NCBI GenBank assembly: GCA_022794015.1
Contig: JAAWDZ010000011.1
Location: 1-64,000, forward strand
Length of the DNA stretch: 64,000 nt
Direction of reading: 5' to 3'
From: Eubacterium sp.
GTDB taxonomy: Bacteria > Bacillota > Clostridia > Lachnospirales > Lachnospiraceae
Notes under the pieces: generated by a model
What the model saw: the letters and a program-made list of their open reading frames with translations, nothing else
What the model was told of the DNA's origin: nothing
Database searches by the model: none
Shown here: positions 1-7,422 of the stretch, piece by piece
Layout of the letters: every line of letters begins with the position of its first letter
Position numbering within the stretch: position 1 is the first letter of the stretch
Translations under genes and position numbers: made by a program

Positions 1-1
1 A

Positions 2-490
2 GATGCAATCCACATCATGTACCTTGTCACGAGCAGCTTAAAGTATAATAAGGAGAAAATCACTAATAATCTGCTTGCTATTATTAAGTCTATTATTTCC
101 TCTGATTTGCCGTATGGCATAAAGGTATGCCAGAAGGGCGCAGCAATGGATACCACAGGTACAGACAGTGAGAAACCCTCAAAACAGCAAGAGCTTGTTG
201 CTGAAATTACAGAAGCGATAAATGAGCTTATAAACGGCGTGGAATATGAAGATGATTTTTACAAAGAAATTTTAGATAAAATAGTTGTGAATGACAAAGA
301 CCATATTGATGTGTATTTGAACCTGCTCCCCCTCAAATGGAGCTACACGGTTGCAAAAAGCGTAAACTGTCCGCAGGGTAAACCGCTTACGGGGAAGCAT
401 CCACTGGAAGCTTCCCCGCACACAGAGCGAAAAAAAGCTGGGGCCCCTGAGATGGAACATTTCAGGGGCTTCTCTACCGATATCCGTTAA
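2..490 (+). CDS. C-terminal part of a probable large serine recombinase (5' end outside window)
   Basis: The reading frame is open from the first bases of the window and stops at 488-490, so only the last ~162 residues are visible. The stretch with FYKEILDKIVV, DHIDVYLNLLP and KWSY resembles the C-terminal tail of large serine recombinases of Clostridia, which integrate and excise mobile elements; the catalytic serine domain would lie to the left and cannot be seen. The frame points into cotJC on the opposite strand, and its last few codons (about 477-490) lie in cotJC-derived DNA. The natural recombinase end may therefore be altered by integration. A recombinase gene beside an attachment site is the usual arrangement for such elements. 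The family call rests on the tail alone and is moderate. Confidence 0.55.
   Translation, partial: DAIHIMYLVTSSLKYNKEKITNNLLAIIKSIISSDLPYGIKVCQKGAAMDTTGTDSEKPSKQQELVAEITEAINELINGVEYEDDFYKEILDKIVVNDKDHIDVYLNLLPLKWSYTVAKSVNCPQGKPLTGKHPLEASPHTERKKAGAPEMEHFRGFSTDIR
391..469. repeat. Two hairpins at the end of the integrated element
   Basis: GGGGAAGC (391-398) pairs with GCTTCCCC (410-417), and GCCCCTGA (443-450) pairs with TCAGGGGC (462-469). They lie in the last ~90 bases before the cotJC junction. They may terminate recombinase transcription or form part of the attachment-site arm. This is inference; only the base pairing is seen. Confidence 0.45.
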
Positions 491-661
491 CACGCCCATT
501 ACCTCCCGGTAAGGCATTGCATACCGCTGCGACAGATAGCGAAGGCTTGCAGAAATTTCGCCGTCCGGACCGCCGTACTGACTCATTATATATTTTGCAA
601 TCTTAGGATTTGTTTCTTTTATATTAACCGGATACTCCAATCGTTTTTCATAATTCCACAT
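476..661 (-). pseudogene. cotJC: N-terminal fragment of spore coat protein CotJC, interrupted
   Basis: Residues 1-62 match the start of the manganese-catalase-like spore coat protein CotJC: MWNYEKRLEYPVNI, QYGGPDGE and SASLRYLSQRYAMP are visible. After LTDIG (about base 476) similarity ends abruptly and the frame continues into unrelated DNA carrying the recombinase tail on the other strand. An intact CotJC is roughly 190 residues, so about two thirds is missing here. The start overlaps no neighbour: cotJB stops at 662 and its last codons carry the AGGAGG ribosome binding site. The rest of cotJC may lie on the far side of the element, outside this window. Confidence 0.8.
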
Positions 662-937
662 TTAACAAACGCCTCCTTCCCACGGCCATGGTTCAGTTCC
701 CCAACTCCACTGGCTGCACGGATCTGACTCAGGTACTAAATCAAGTGTAAGCGGTGTATAAGTTGCGGAGTAAAGAGCCAGAGCTTTATTCCGTTCATCT
801 GTAAAATGATTAAAATAAGCGTGTGCTTCTTCATCGTCCGGATGGGTGTCAAGGTAAAGCGCCATCTCCGTTGCAGCAAAACTTACTTCATTAATCCACA
901 TTAACAGCTGTTTCTGGTTCATATTTTGTCTCAACAT
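662..937 (-). CDS. cotJB: Spore coat protein CotJB
   Basis: A 91-residue protein with the CotJB signature: LLMWINEVSFAATEMALYLD, then DTHPDDEEA and a C-terminal PWPWEGG. CotJB is a small coat component encoded with CotJA and CotJC in a sporulation operon and is required for normal coat assembly in bacilli. I chose the ATG at 937 over an upstream ATG at 955 because AGGAGG lies six bases before it. It overlaps the cotJA stop by seven bases (ATGTTGA), which suggests translational coupling. Length is normal for the family. Confidence 0.88.
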   Translation of the reverse strand: MLRQNMNQKQLLMWINEVSFAATEMALYLDTHPDDEEAHAYFNHFTDERNKALALYSATYTPLTLDLVPESDPCSQWSWGTEPWPWEGGVC

Positions 938-1155
938 GGCCGACCTCCTTTCCATCCCATAAAGGGCTTATTCAATTCCGGGAAAATCGTTCCCTGCTGC
1001 AGAGCTTCATCCAGTTCGCAGATGCTTTTAAGCTTCTGCATAGGCACATATGCCATTGCAAGAGCAAAATTATCCCTAGGCCAGGATTCTTTTGCACATG
1101 TATTTGGGACAGAGTAAGAGACTCTGCCACATCGTGGCTGACCGCAAGTGTTCAT
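931..1155 (-). CDS. cotJA: Spore coat-associated protein CotJA
   Basis: A 74-residue protein; LAMAYVPMQKL and QGTIFPELNKPFMGWKGG match the CotJA family. The N-terminus is cysteine-containing (MNTCGQPRCGR). It is the first gene of the leftward cotJA-cotJB-cotJC operon. The start at 1155 follows an AGGAG ribosome binding site; an in-frame start 150 bases upstream is rejected because it lacks one and adds a segment foreign to the family. Likely expressed in the mother cell during sporulation. Confidence 0.85.
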   Translation of the reverse strand: MNTCGQPRCGRVSYSVPNTCAKESWPRDNFALAMAYVPMQKLKSICELDEALQQGTIFPELNKPFMGWKGGRPC

Positions 1156-1184
1156 AAGAAAATCTCCTTTTTTTGATATATGAT

Positions 1185-1214
1185 TAACGTATGCGAAAAT
1201 TTTCATAAAGTGAC
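1185..1214 (-). promoter_or_regulatory. Candidate sporulation sigma promoter for cotJ
   Basis: On the minus strand, CATACGTTA (1185-1193) fits the -10 shared by mother-cell sigma factors E and K (CATAnnnT / CATAnnnTA). GTCAC lies about 16 bases upstream. It sits ~30 bases before the cotJA start. The match is short, so the choice between SigE and SigK is open. Confidence 0.4.
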
Positions 1215-1298
1215 TGGGAAAAACATAATTATATTCCATATATGGCAGAATAAGAACGGGAAACACAAAGTAAACACAAAAAAGCCATTGATTTTCGT

Positions 1299-1328
1299 TT
1301 GACAAGTATGTTATATTATGCCTATATA
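1299..1328 (+). promoter_or_regulatory. SigA-type promoter for the trigger-factor-like lipoprotein
   Basis: TTGACA (1299-1304), an 18-base spacer and TATATA (1323-1328) lie 30 bases upstream of the ATG at 1359. Confidence 0.6.
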
Positions 1329-1358
1329 TAAAGAAAAGTTAAGAAAGAGGTAATACGT

Positions 1359-2510
1359 ATGAAGAAGAAAACAGGCTTGGCAGCGATTCTATTTGGCACC
1401 GGGTTATGCCTGATGGCAGGCTGCGGCAATAACAGCTCAGCGGGCAATGAAACAGGTGAGTCCGTCGTAGATACAGAAACACAGGTGTTTTTTGATTATA
1501 ATGTGAGCGATTATGTTACATTGGGTGATTATAAGAATCTGTCCGTACAGTACCCGGTTCCCGTTGTAACGGATGAAGACGTGGAGATGAGTATTGAAGA
1601 GCTGGTCAGTGATTATACGGAGTACAATGAGGATGCAAACCGTGCCGCACAGGAAGGGGATTATCTTTCTATTGATTTTGCCGGAACAATTGATGGAGAA
1701 GAATTTGATGGCGGAAGTGCGGAAGATTATGAATTTACGCTTGGAGAGGATGAGTTTCCGGAAGATTTTGAAAAAAATCTGATTGGAAAAAAAGCCGGTG
1801 AAGAAGTTTCTTTCAGTATGACGTATCCGGCAGACTATTATGAAGAGACGGCAGGAAAAACGGCAGAATTTAAAGTAACTGTCAAATCCGTCAGTGAAGT
1901 GGTTGTTCCGGAGTACAACGATGAATTTGTGGCAAAGGCGACGGAATACGATACGACAGAGGCATATGAGCAGGCTATGCGCGAGGAGCTGGTTGCCGGT
2001 GCGCAGGAGGAAGCTTCTACCGGCGCAGGAGAGGATGCGCTTGCGCTGGCTGTCGGGAATGCGACGATAAACGGATATCCGCAGGAGCTGTATGATGCCT
2101 GTTATGATTCTACATTAGAAGAATACCAAAGTTATGCAGCCATGTTTGGTGTGGAAATGGAAGAATTTATGCAGGAGTTCATGGGAGAAGACAATTTGGA
2201 CAGCGTTACACTTGATATGGTCAACGAGATACTGGTATCTCAGGCCATTGCCGAGAAAGAGGGATTTGCAGTTACAGAAAAGAATTATGCACAGGAAGCG
2301 CAGGCTCTGGCAGATGCAAATGGATATGATTCCCTGGATGATTTTACGGCGGATTACGGTAAAAATTCAATTATGACGATGTTGGTCAGAGAGAAAGCAG
2401 TGGAATTTCTGTATGAAAATGCCGATGTACAGGAGGTATCAGAGGAAGAGTATTACGGTGAAAGTGAAAATGAAGCGGAAGATGATGCCGAAATTTCAGA
2501 TACAGAATAA
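1359..2510 (+). CDS. Exported trigger-factor-like peptidyl-prolyl isomerase lipoprotein
   Basis: 383 residues. A lipoprotein signal ends at LMAGC (Cys22), so the protein should be anchored outside the membrane. Residues ~100-180 form an FKBP-type isomerase domain (GDYLSIDFAGTIDGEEF, then a GKTAEFKVTVKSV end), and ~185-355 resemble the C-terminal chaperone arms of trigger factor. The N-terminal ribosome-binding domain of cytosolic trigger factor is absent. The tail is strongly acidic. I infer a role in folding secreted proteins, comparable to PrsA, fitting a genome with several large exported proteins. It has its own promoter and is a single gene. The family is known in Clostridia, but the cellular role is inference. 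Confidence 0.8.
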   Translation: MKKKTGLAAILFGTGLCLMAGCGNNSSAGNETGESVVDTETQVFFDYNVSDYVTLGDYKNLSVQYPVPVVTDEDVEMSIEELVSDYTEYNEDANRAAQEGDYLSIDFAGTIDGEEFDGGSAEDYEFTLGEDEFPEDFEKNLIGKKAGEEVSFSMTYPADYYEETAGKTAEFKVTVKSVSEVVVPEYNDEFVAKATEYDTTEAYEQAMREELVAGAQEEASTGAGEDALALAVGNATINGYPQELYDACYDSTLEEYQSYAAMFGVEMEEFMQEFMGEDNLDSVTLDMVNEILVSQAIAEKEGFAVTEKNYAQEAQALADANGYDSLDDFTADYGKNSIMTMLVREKAVEFLYENADVQEVSEEEYYGESENEAEDDAEISDTE

Positions 2511-2527
2511 TATTTCTTTAATAATTC

Positions 2528-2555
2528 TTGCAAAAGAAACAATATATGGTACAAT
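2528..2555 (+). promoter_or_regulatory. Promoter for the polysaccharide deacetylase
   Basis: TTGCAA (2528-2533), a 16-base spacer and TACAAT (2550-2555). Just before the start, GACC and GGTC flank the ribosome binding site (GGGGA), so a small hairpin could partly mask it. Confidence 0.5.
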
Positions 2556-2601
2556 GTAGAAGAATAATTATGTTACGATATCCTGACCGGGGAGGTCATA
2601 T

Positions 2602-3600
2602 ATGGAAGAAAGTTCTGCAAAAGGGTTAAAGCAGGAGCGCAGGAAGCGCAGGCGGGTTGCACAGATTAAGATGACGCTCATCTGTATCATAGGCATATGG
2701 CTTGTGGTTTCGATGGTTATCTGCGGTGTTTTGCTGTATAAAGTCCATGTGTTGGAAGAGGATTTGAAATTTCTGTTGAAGAATTTTACTGTCAGCCAGC
2801 AGATAGGACAGATAGAAGAGGATGCCAACCAGACAGGTGCAGATACAGGAGAAAGCGCATATTTGAATTTGGAAGCGGCTTCATGGGCAGGTGATACGGA
2901 AGAAAGCTACGGTATTGCACAGGCGGTCAATCAGGAAGAGAACCTGGCACAGGAAGGGGATGCCCACAAGGTATACCTGACTTTTGACGACGGGCCCAGC
3001 GGTAATACGCATCAGATTTTAGATACACTGGATCAATATGGTGTAAAGGCGACCTTTTTTGTGGTCGGCAAGGATGATGATAAGTCAAGGGAGCTGTATA
3101 AGAGGATCGTGGACGAAGGGCATACGCTGGCGATGCATTCTTACTCCCATAAATACAGCACACTGTACAGTTCATTGCAGTCATTTGAAGAAGATTTTTC
3201 TGAGATTCAGAATTATTTATATGAAGTAACAGGTGAAGAGTGTTTGTTTTACCGTTTTCCCGGCGGCAGCAGCAATCATGTGAGCAGTGTGGACATGAAA
3301 GAACTGATCCGGTATTTGAATGAGCGAGGCATTACTTATTTCGACTGGAATGTAGCGAGCGGAGACGCCGCATCACAGAAATTTACTCCGGAGAAGCTGG
3401 TGGAAAATGTAACAGGCGATGTAGTCAAATATAAGACATCTATTGTTCTTATGCACGATGCGGATGCGAAGGTTTCTACCGTAAAGGCGTTGGGACCCAT
3501 GATTGAAGCGTTACAGGGTATGGGAGCTGAAATATTACCTATAGATGAGAGTACAACTGTAGTCCAGCATATTGCGGCAGCAAGCGTGGATCCGCAGTAG
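2602..3600 (+). CDS. Membrane-anchored polysaccharide deacetylase (PgdA-like)
   Basis: 332 residues: a basic N-terminus, one membrane segment (~24-46), a linker, then a NodB-type carbohydrate esterase 4 domain (~120-320). Metal and catalytic motifs are visible: TFDDGPS with Asp129/Asp130, HSYSH with His179/His183, RFPGGSS, and a late LMHDA. Such enzymes remove acetyl groups from GlcNAc or MurNAc in peptidoglycan and can raise lysozyme resistance. The exact substrate cannot be told from sequence. It has its own promoter and lies 26 bases upstream of the bactofilin gene, so the two may be cotranscribed. Confidence 0.85.
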   Translation: MEESSAKGLKQERRKRRRVAQIKMTLICIIGIWLVVSMVICGVLLYKVHVLEEDLKFLLKNFTVSQQIGQIEEDANQTGADTGESAYLNLEAASWAGDTEESYGIAQAVNQEENLAQEGDAHKVYLTFDDGPSGNTHQILDTLDQYGVKATFFVVGKDDDKSRELYKRIVDEGHTLAMHSYSHKYSTLYSSLQSFEEDFSEIQNYLYEVTGEECLFYRFPGGSSNHVSSVDMKELIRYLNERGITYFDWNVASGDAASQKFTPEKLVENVTGDVVKYKTSIVLMHDADAKVSTVKALGPMIEALQGMGAEILPIDESTTVVQHIAAASVDPQ

Positions 3601-3626
3601 ATTATTTTGAAAATGGAGGATATGAA

Positions 3627-4454
3627 ATGGGTTTTTTTAAAGAGTTTAAGGATGATTTTTCCCAGGCGGTGAATGATTTGATACCAGGCGAAGATGATTA
3701 TGCGGAAACGGATGATACCCTTGAGAACGATGATGACATGTTGGTAAATACGCTTGATTTGGAAGATGTGGATACCAAATCTGAGCTTTCTAAATTGAAT
3801 GGACTATTAGAACAGGTGACGGAGAAGCCTGTCGCTCAGCCGGCTGAGAAGGCACCGCGCGGTTTTGAACGTGAATTTGCGAGGGATGCCAGAGGAATGG
3901 ATATGAGAACAACAATGGAGGATAGGAAGAGAATGAATGAAGATATAATGATGACGAGCCCGAAGCAGGTAAGCGGAGTGAATCCGGATGCAGTTTCTGA
4001 CGAAGTAACTGTGATTACAGAAGGGACAAACATCAAAGGTGATATTGCATCGGATGGTTCTGTCGATATCCGTGGAAGAATTGTTGGGAACGTAACCTGT
4101 AACGGCAAACTGGTAATCACCGGAATTTTAGAGGGCAACAGCAATTCGTCCGAGTTTTTTGCAGATGCTGCCAAGATTGAAGGAGAAGTAAACAGTACAG
4201 GTACGGTGAAGATTGGCATTGGTTCTGTTGTTATCGGTAATATCACAGCTTCTTCCGCAGTAATCGCAGGTGCAATCAAGGGTGATATTGATGTACAGGG
4301 GCCGGTTGTTGTGGATACGTCCGCAGTTGTTATGGGAAATATCAAATCCCGTTCCGTACAGATCAACAATGGCGCTGTTATTGAAGGCTTCTGTTCACAG
4401 ACATATGCTGATATTGACGTACAGAGCCTGTTTGATGAGAAGAAAGGGAATTAA
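3627..4454 (+). CDS. Bactofilin-family polymer-forming protein
   Basis: 275 residues. The first ~125 are acidic and low-complexity with a short basic segment; residues ~130-255 form the bactofilin (DUF583) beta-helix, with successive turns such as GTNIKGDIASDGSVDIRGRI, GSVVIGNITASSAVIAG and AVVMGNIKSRSVQI. Bactofilins polymerise without nucleotide and scaffold cell-wall enzymes. Its position just after a wall deacetylase supports an envelope role. The stop is three bases before pyrH, so it likely heads or joins that operon. The N-terminal domain is longer than in most bactofilins. Confidence 0.82.
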   Translation: MGFFKEFKDDFSQAVNDLIPGEDDYAETDDTLENDDDMLVNTLDLEDVDTKSELSKLNGLLEQVTEKPVAQPAEKAPRGFEREFARDARGMDMRTTMEDRKRMNEDIMMTSPKQVSGVNPDAVSDEVTVITEGTNIKGDIASDGSVDIRGRIVGNVTCNGKLVITGILEGNSNSSEFFADAAKIEGEVNSTGTVKIGIGSVVIGNITASSAVIAGAIKGDIDVQGPVVVDTSAVVMGNIKSRSVQINNGAVIEGFCSQTYADIDVQSLFDEKKGN

Positions 4455-4457
4455 TCT

Positions 4458-5153
4458 ATGAAGCGGGTTTTATTGAAATTAAGCGGGGAAGCATTGGCCG
4501 GTGACAAAAGGACAGGCTTTGATGAGCCAACGGTGACAAAGGTTGCTTATCAGGTAAAGAAACTGGTAGATAAAGGCATTGACGTCGGTATTGTCATTGG
4601 CGGCGGTAATTTCTGGCGTGGCCGTACCAGCGAGACGATTGACCGCGTAAAGGCGGATCAGATTGGGATGCTGGCAACCGTGATGAACTGTATCTACGTG
4701 TCCGGGATTTTCCGTTCCGTTGGTATGATGACGCAGGTATTGACGCCTTTTGAATGTGGGTCTATGACCAAGCTGTTTTCAAAAGATCGCGCGAATAAAT
4801 ATTTTGCACACAATATGGTAGTTTTCTTTGCAGGAGGAACAGGACATCCGTATTTTTCGACAGATACGGCGACCGTACTTCGGGCTGTCGAGATCGAAGC
4901 GGACGGCATCCTTCTGGCAAAGGCTGTAGATGGGGTTTACGATTCTGATCCAAAGCAGAATCCCGGAGCGAAGCGTTATGCACAGATTTCGATAGAAGAG
5001 GTCATTGCACAGAAACTTTCTGTTGTAGATATGACGGCATCCATTATGTGTATGGAGAACAAGATGCCGATGTATGTATTTGCACTGCAGGAAGAGGACA
5101 GTATTATACATGCGATATCCGGCGATTTTAACGGAACAGTTGTTACAGTATAA
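4458..5153 (+). CDS. pyrH: UMP kinase
   Basis: 231 residues, normal length. It phosphorylates UMP to UDP with ATP in pyrimidine nucleotide synthesis. Motifs seen: LLKLSGEALAG at the N-terminus, IVIGGGNFWRG, FFAGGTGHPYFSTDTA and AVDGVYDSDPK, all characteristic of the amino-acid-kinase-fold UMP kinases. It is followed after 25 bases by frr, the standard bacterial order. Confidence 0.97.
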   Translation: MKRVLLKLSGEALAGDKRTGFDEPTVTKVAYQVKKLVDKGIDVGIVIGGGNFWRGRTSETIDRVKADQIGMLATVMNCIYVSGIFRSVGMMTQVLTPFECGSMTKLFSKDRANKYFAHNMVVFFAGGTGHPYFSTDTATVLRAVEIEADGILLAKAVDGVYDSDPKQNPGAKRYAQISIEEVIAQKLSVVDMTASIMCMENKMPMYVFALQEEDSIIHAISGDFNGTVVTV

Positions 5154-5178
5154 AGTATAAGTTGAGGGAGGTATATTT

Positions 5179-5730
5179 ATGGACGCAAGGTTAGAACCAT
5201 TTGATACCAAAATGCAGAAATCATTAAACAATCTGGAGGAGGAATATACTGGAATCCGCGCTGGACGTGCGAATCCGCATGTGCTTGACAAGCTGCGTGT
5301 AGATTACTACGGGACGCCGACGCCGATTCAGTCTGTGGCAAATATCAATTCTCCGGAACCAAGGATGCTGCAGATTCAGCCATGGGAAGCATCTATGGTT
5401 AAAGTCATTGAGAAAGCGATTCTGGCATCGGATATCGGGATTAACCCGACGAATGACGGCAAGGTGATCCGGCTTGTTTTTCCGGAATTGACTGAGGAGC
5501 GCAGGAAGGAGCTTGCCAAAGATATCAAGAAAAAGGGTGAGGGCGCTAAAGTTGCAATCCGTAACATCCGCCGTGACGCCAATGATACCTTGAAGAAGCT
5601 GGCCAAAGGGGATGTGTCAGAGGACGAGATCAAGGATTTGGAGGATGATGCGCAGAAGATGACGGACAAGTACATCGCCAAAATAGACAAGGCAGTAGAA
5701 GCAAAGACAAAAGAGATTCTTACCGTATAA
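5179..5730 (+). CDS. frr: Ribosome recycling factor
   Basis: 183 residues, typical length. With EF-G it splits post-termination ribosomes. Seen: YTGIRAGRANPHVLDKL, IQPWEASM, IGINPTNDGKVIRLVFP and the C-terminal helical KKLAKGDVSEDEIKDLEDD. A clear GGGAGG ribosome binding site precedes ATG 5179. It lies between pyrH and uppS. Confidence 0.97.
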   Translation: MDARLEPFDTKMQKSLNNLEEEYTGIRAGRANPHVLDKLRVDYYGTPTPIQSVANINSPEPRMLQIQPWEASMVKVIEKAILASDIGINPTNDGKVIRLVFPELTEERRKELAKDIKKKGEGAKVAIRNIRRDANDTLKKLAKGDVSEDEIKDLEDDAQKMTDKYIAKIDKAVEAKTKEILTV

Positions 5731-5759
5731 GCTGTTATCGGAAATTTTGTAAGGAACGT

Positions 5760-5790
5760 GGGGACATTGCATAATGCGTGTTCCCATTTT
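5760..5790 (+). terminator. Possible terminator or attenuator between frr and uppS
   Basis: Arms 5760-5772 and 5774-5785 pair with one bulge and some G-U pairs, followed by ATTTTTA. It may reduce read-through into uppS. Pairing is imperfect. Confidence 0.4.
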
Positions 5791-5822
5791 TACGATTGAT
5801 ATTTTAAACGGGGGAAGAAATT

Positions 5823-6542
5823 ATGATACCAAATCATGTTGCAATTATATTAGACGGGAATGGCAGATGGGCTAAATCCAAGGGTATGCCGCGCAATTAT
5901 GGGCATACTATGGGAGCGAAGAATGTGGAAGTTGTCTGCAAGGCGGCACACGATATGGGCATCCGTTATCTGACTTTATATGCATTTTCGACTGAAAACT
6001 GGAACCGTCCGTCAGGTGAAGTAAGCGCTTTGATGACTCTTTTGGATTCTTATCTGAAGAATTGCCAGAGAACAGCAAAGAAGAACAATATGCGTGTTCG
6101 CGTCATCGGGGATATTTCCCGTCTGAGTGAGAAATTTCAGAAGAATATCAGGGATTTAGAGGCTGCTTCGGCAGGCTATACCGGGCTGAACCTGCAGATT
6201 GCTATCAATTATGGCAGCAGGGATGAGATGATTCGTGCGATGCATAAGATGATGCGGGACTATGATGCGGGAAGGCTCTCGGCAGAGGAACTGGACGAGG
6301 CGAAGTTTTCCTCTTACCTGGATACGGCGGCTATACCGGATCCGGATCTGCTAATCCGCACCAGCGGAGAGCAGCGCCTGTCAAATTACCTGCTCTGGCA
6401 GCTGGCTTACAGTGAATTTTATTTTACCGATACGCCATGGCCGGATTTTAAGGAAAAGGAATTAAAACAGGCTGTAGATGCATATAGTGCCAGAGACAGA
6501 AGATATGGCAGCATTAAAGAGAAAGAGGATACAAATGTTTAA
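5823..6542 (+). CDS. uppS: Undecaprenyl diphosphate synthase (isoprenyl transferase)
   Basis: 239 residues, cis-prenyltransferase family. It makes the C55 lipid carrier for cell wall synthesis from farnesyl and isopentenyl diphosphates. The catalytic Asp11 is in AIILDGNGRW; LYAFSTENWNRP, NLQIAINYGSRDE and RTSGEQRLSNYLLWQ (where the carboxylates and Arg bind isopentenyl diphosphate) are present. Its stop overlaps cdsA by eight bases, suggesting coupled translation. Confidence 0.96.
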   Translation: MIPNHVAIILDGNGRWAKSKGMPRNYGHTMGAKNVEVVCKAAHDMGIRYLTLYAFSTENWNRPSGEVSALMTLLDSYLKNCQRTAKKNNMRVRVIGDISRLSEKFQKNIRDLEAASAGYTGLNLQIAINYGSRDEMIRAMHKMMRDYDAGRLSAEELDEAKFSSYLDTAAIPDPDLLIRTSGEQRLSNYLLWQLAYSEFYFTDTPWPDFKEKELKQAVDAYSARDRRYGSIKEKEDTNV

Positions 6543-7338
6543 AACAAGATTGTTGAGCGGGATTATCCTGGTGGTTTTGGCGCTTATTTTGATTATAACG
6601 GGAGGAAATGTGCTGCTTGGTACGCTTTTTGTAATTTCGCTGGTCGGTCTGTCTGAATTGTACCGTATTGTGCAAATTGAGAAAAGCGCAGCAGGCGTGG
6701 TGGGTTATTTGGCGGCAGCGGTGTTTTATGCGAACTTATTTTATCCTTTTTTGCCGGAAAAGATGGTATTTGTTATTGGAACACTGGTTGTTTTGATGTT
6801 TGTCTATGTATTTACCTATCCCAGATTTAAGACAGAGCAGATCCTGGTGGTTTATTTCGGTGTATTTTATGTGGCGGGGATGATGTCTTATATCTACCAG
6901 ACCAGGATGTTAGAACATGGCGCATATATTGTCTGGCTGATTTTTTTGTGCTCCTGGGGATGTGATACCTGTGCATATTGTGTAGGCGTTTTGTTTGGCA
7001 AACACAAAATGTCGCCGAAATTAAGCCCCAAGAAATCCGTAGAGGGCGCCGTTGGCGGGGTGGCTGGAAGTATGCTGCTTACGCTGCTTTACGCCTGGAT
7101 ATTCCGGGAACAGATGCAGATTGGGACAAATGAGCTGTTTCTGCTTTCTGCAATCAGCGGTGCAGGGGCATTGATTTCTATGGTGGGAGATTTGGCTGCT
7201 TCGGCGATTAAGCGGAATTACGGAATTAAGGACTACGGAAAACTGATTCCGGGGCATGGTGGAATATTAGACCGGTTTGACAGCGTGATATTTACCGCGC
7301 CGGTGATTTACTTTCTGGCAGCATATCTGATAAAGTGA
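6535..7338 (+). CDS. cdsA: Phosphatidate cytidylyltransferase
   Basis: 267 residues, integral membrane with about seven or eight hydrophobic segments. It makes CDP-diacylglycerol, the precursor of anionic phospholipids. The family signature is at the C-terminus: SAIKRNYGIKDYGKLIPGHG followed by GILDRFDS. I chose ATG 6535 (MFKTRLLSG) because AAAGAGG precedes it; an in-frame ATG at 6478 lies inside uppS and adds a non-homologous charged segment. Confidence 0.95.
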   Translation: MFKTRLLSGIILVVLALILIITGGNVLLGTLFVISLVGLSELYRIVQIEKSAAGVVGYLAAAVFYANLFYPFLPEKMVFVIGTLVVLMFVYVFTYPRFKTEQILVVYFGVFYVAGMMSYIYQTRMLEHGAYIVWLIFLCSWGCDTCAYCVGVLFGKHKMSPKLSPKKSVEGAVGGVAGSMLLTLLYAWIFREQMQIGTNELFLLSAISGAGALISMVGDLAASAIKRNYGIKDYGKLIPGHGGILDRFDSVIFTAPVIYFLAAYLIK

Positions 7339-7366
7339 CGGATTAGAAAAAGGTAACAGTTTTGCA

Positions 7367-7408
7367 TGTAGCTGTGCAATGAACAGCCAGCGAAGCAGAA
7401 CAGCTACA
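7367..7408 (+). other. Hairpin between cdsA and dxr
   Basis: TGTAGCTGT (7367-7375) pairs perfectly with ACAGCTACA (7400-7408) around a 24-base loop. There is no U-run, so it is more likely a processing or stability element than a terminator. Confidence 0.35.
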
Positions 7409-7422
7409 AAAGAAAGGGACAT

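Noticed and set aside
3836-4369. A 177-codon frame antisense to the bactofilin gene
   Set aside because: The sense strand encodes a clear bactofilin in a conserved place; the antisense product shows no motif.
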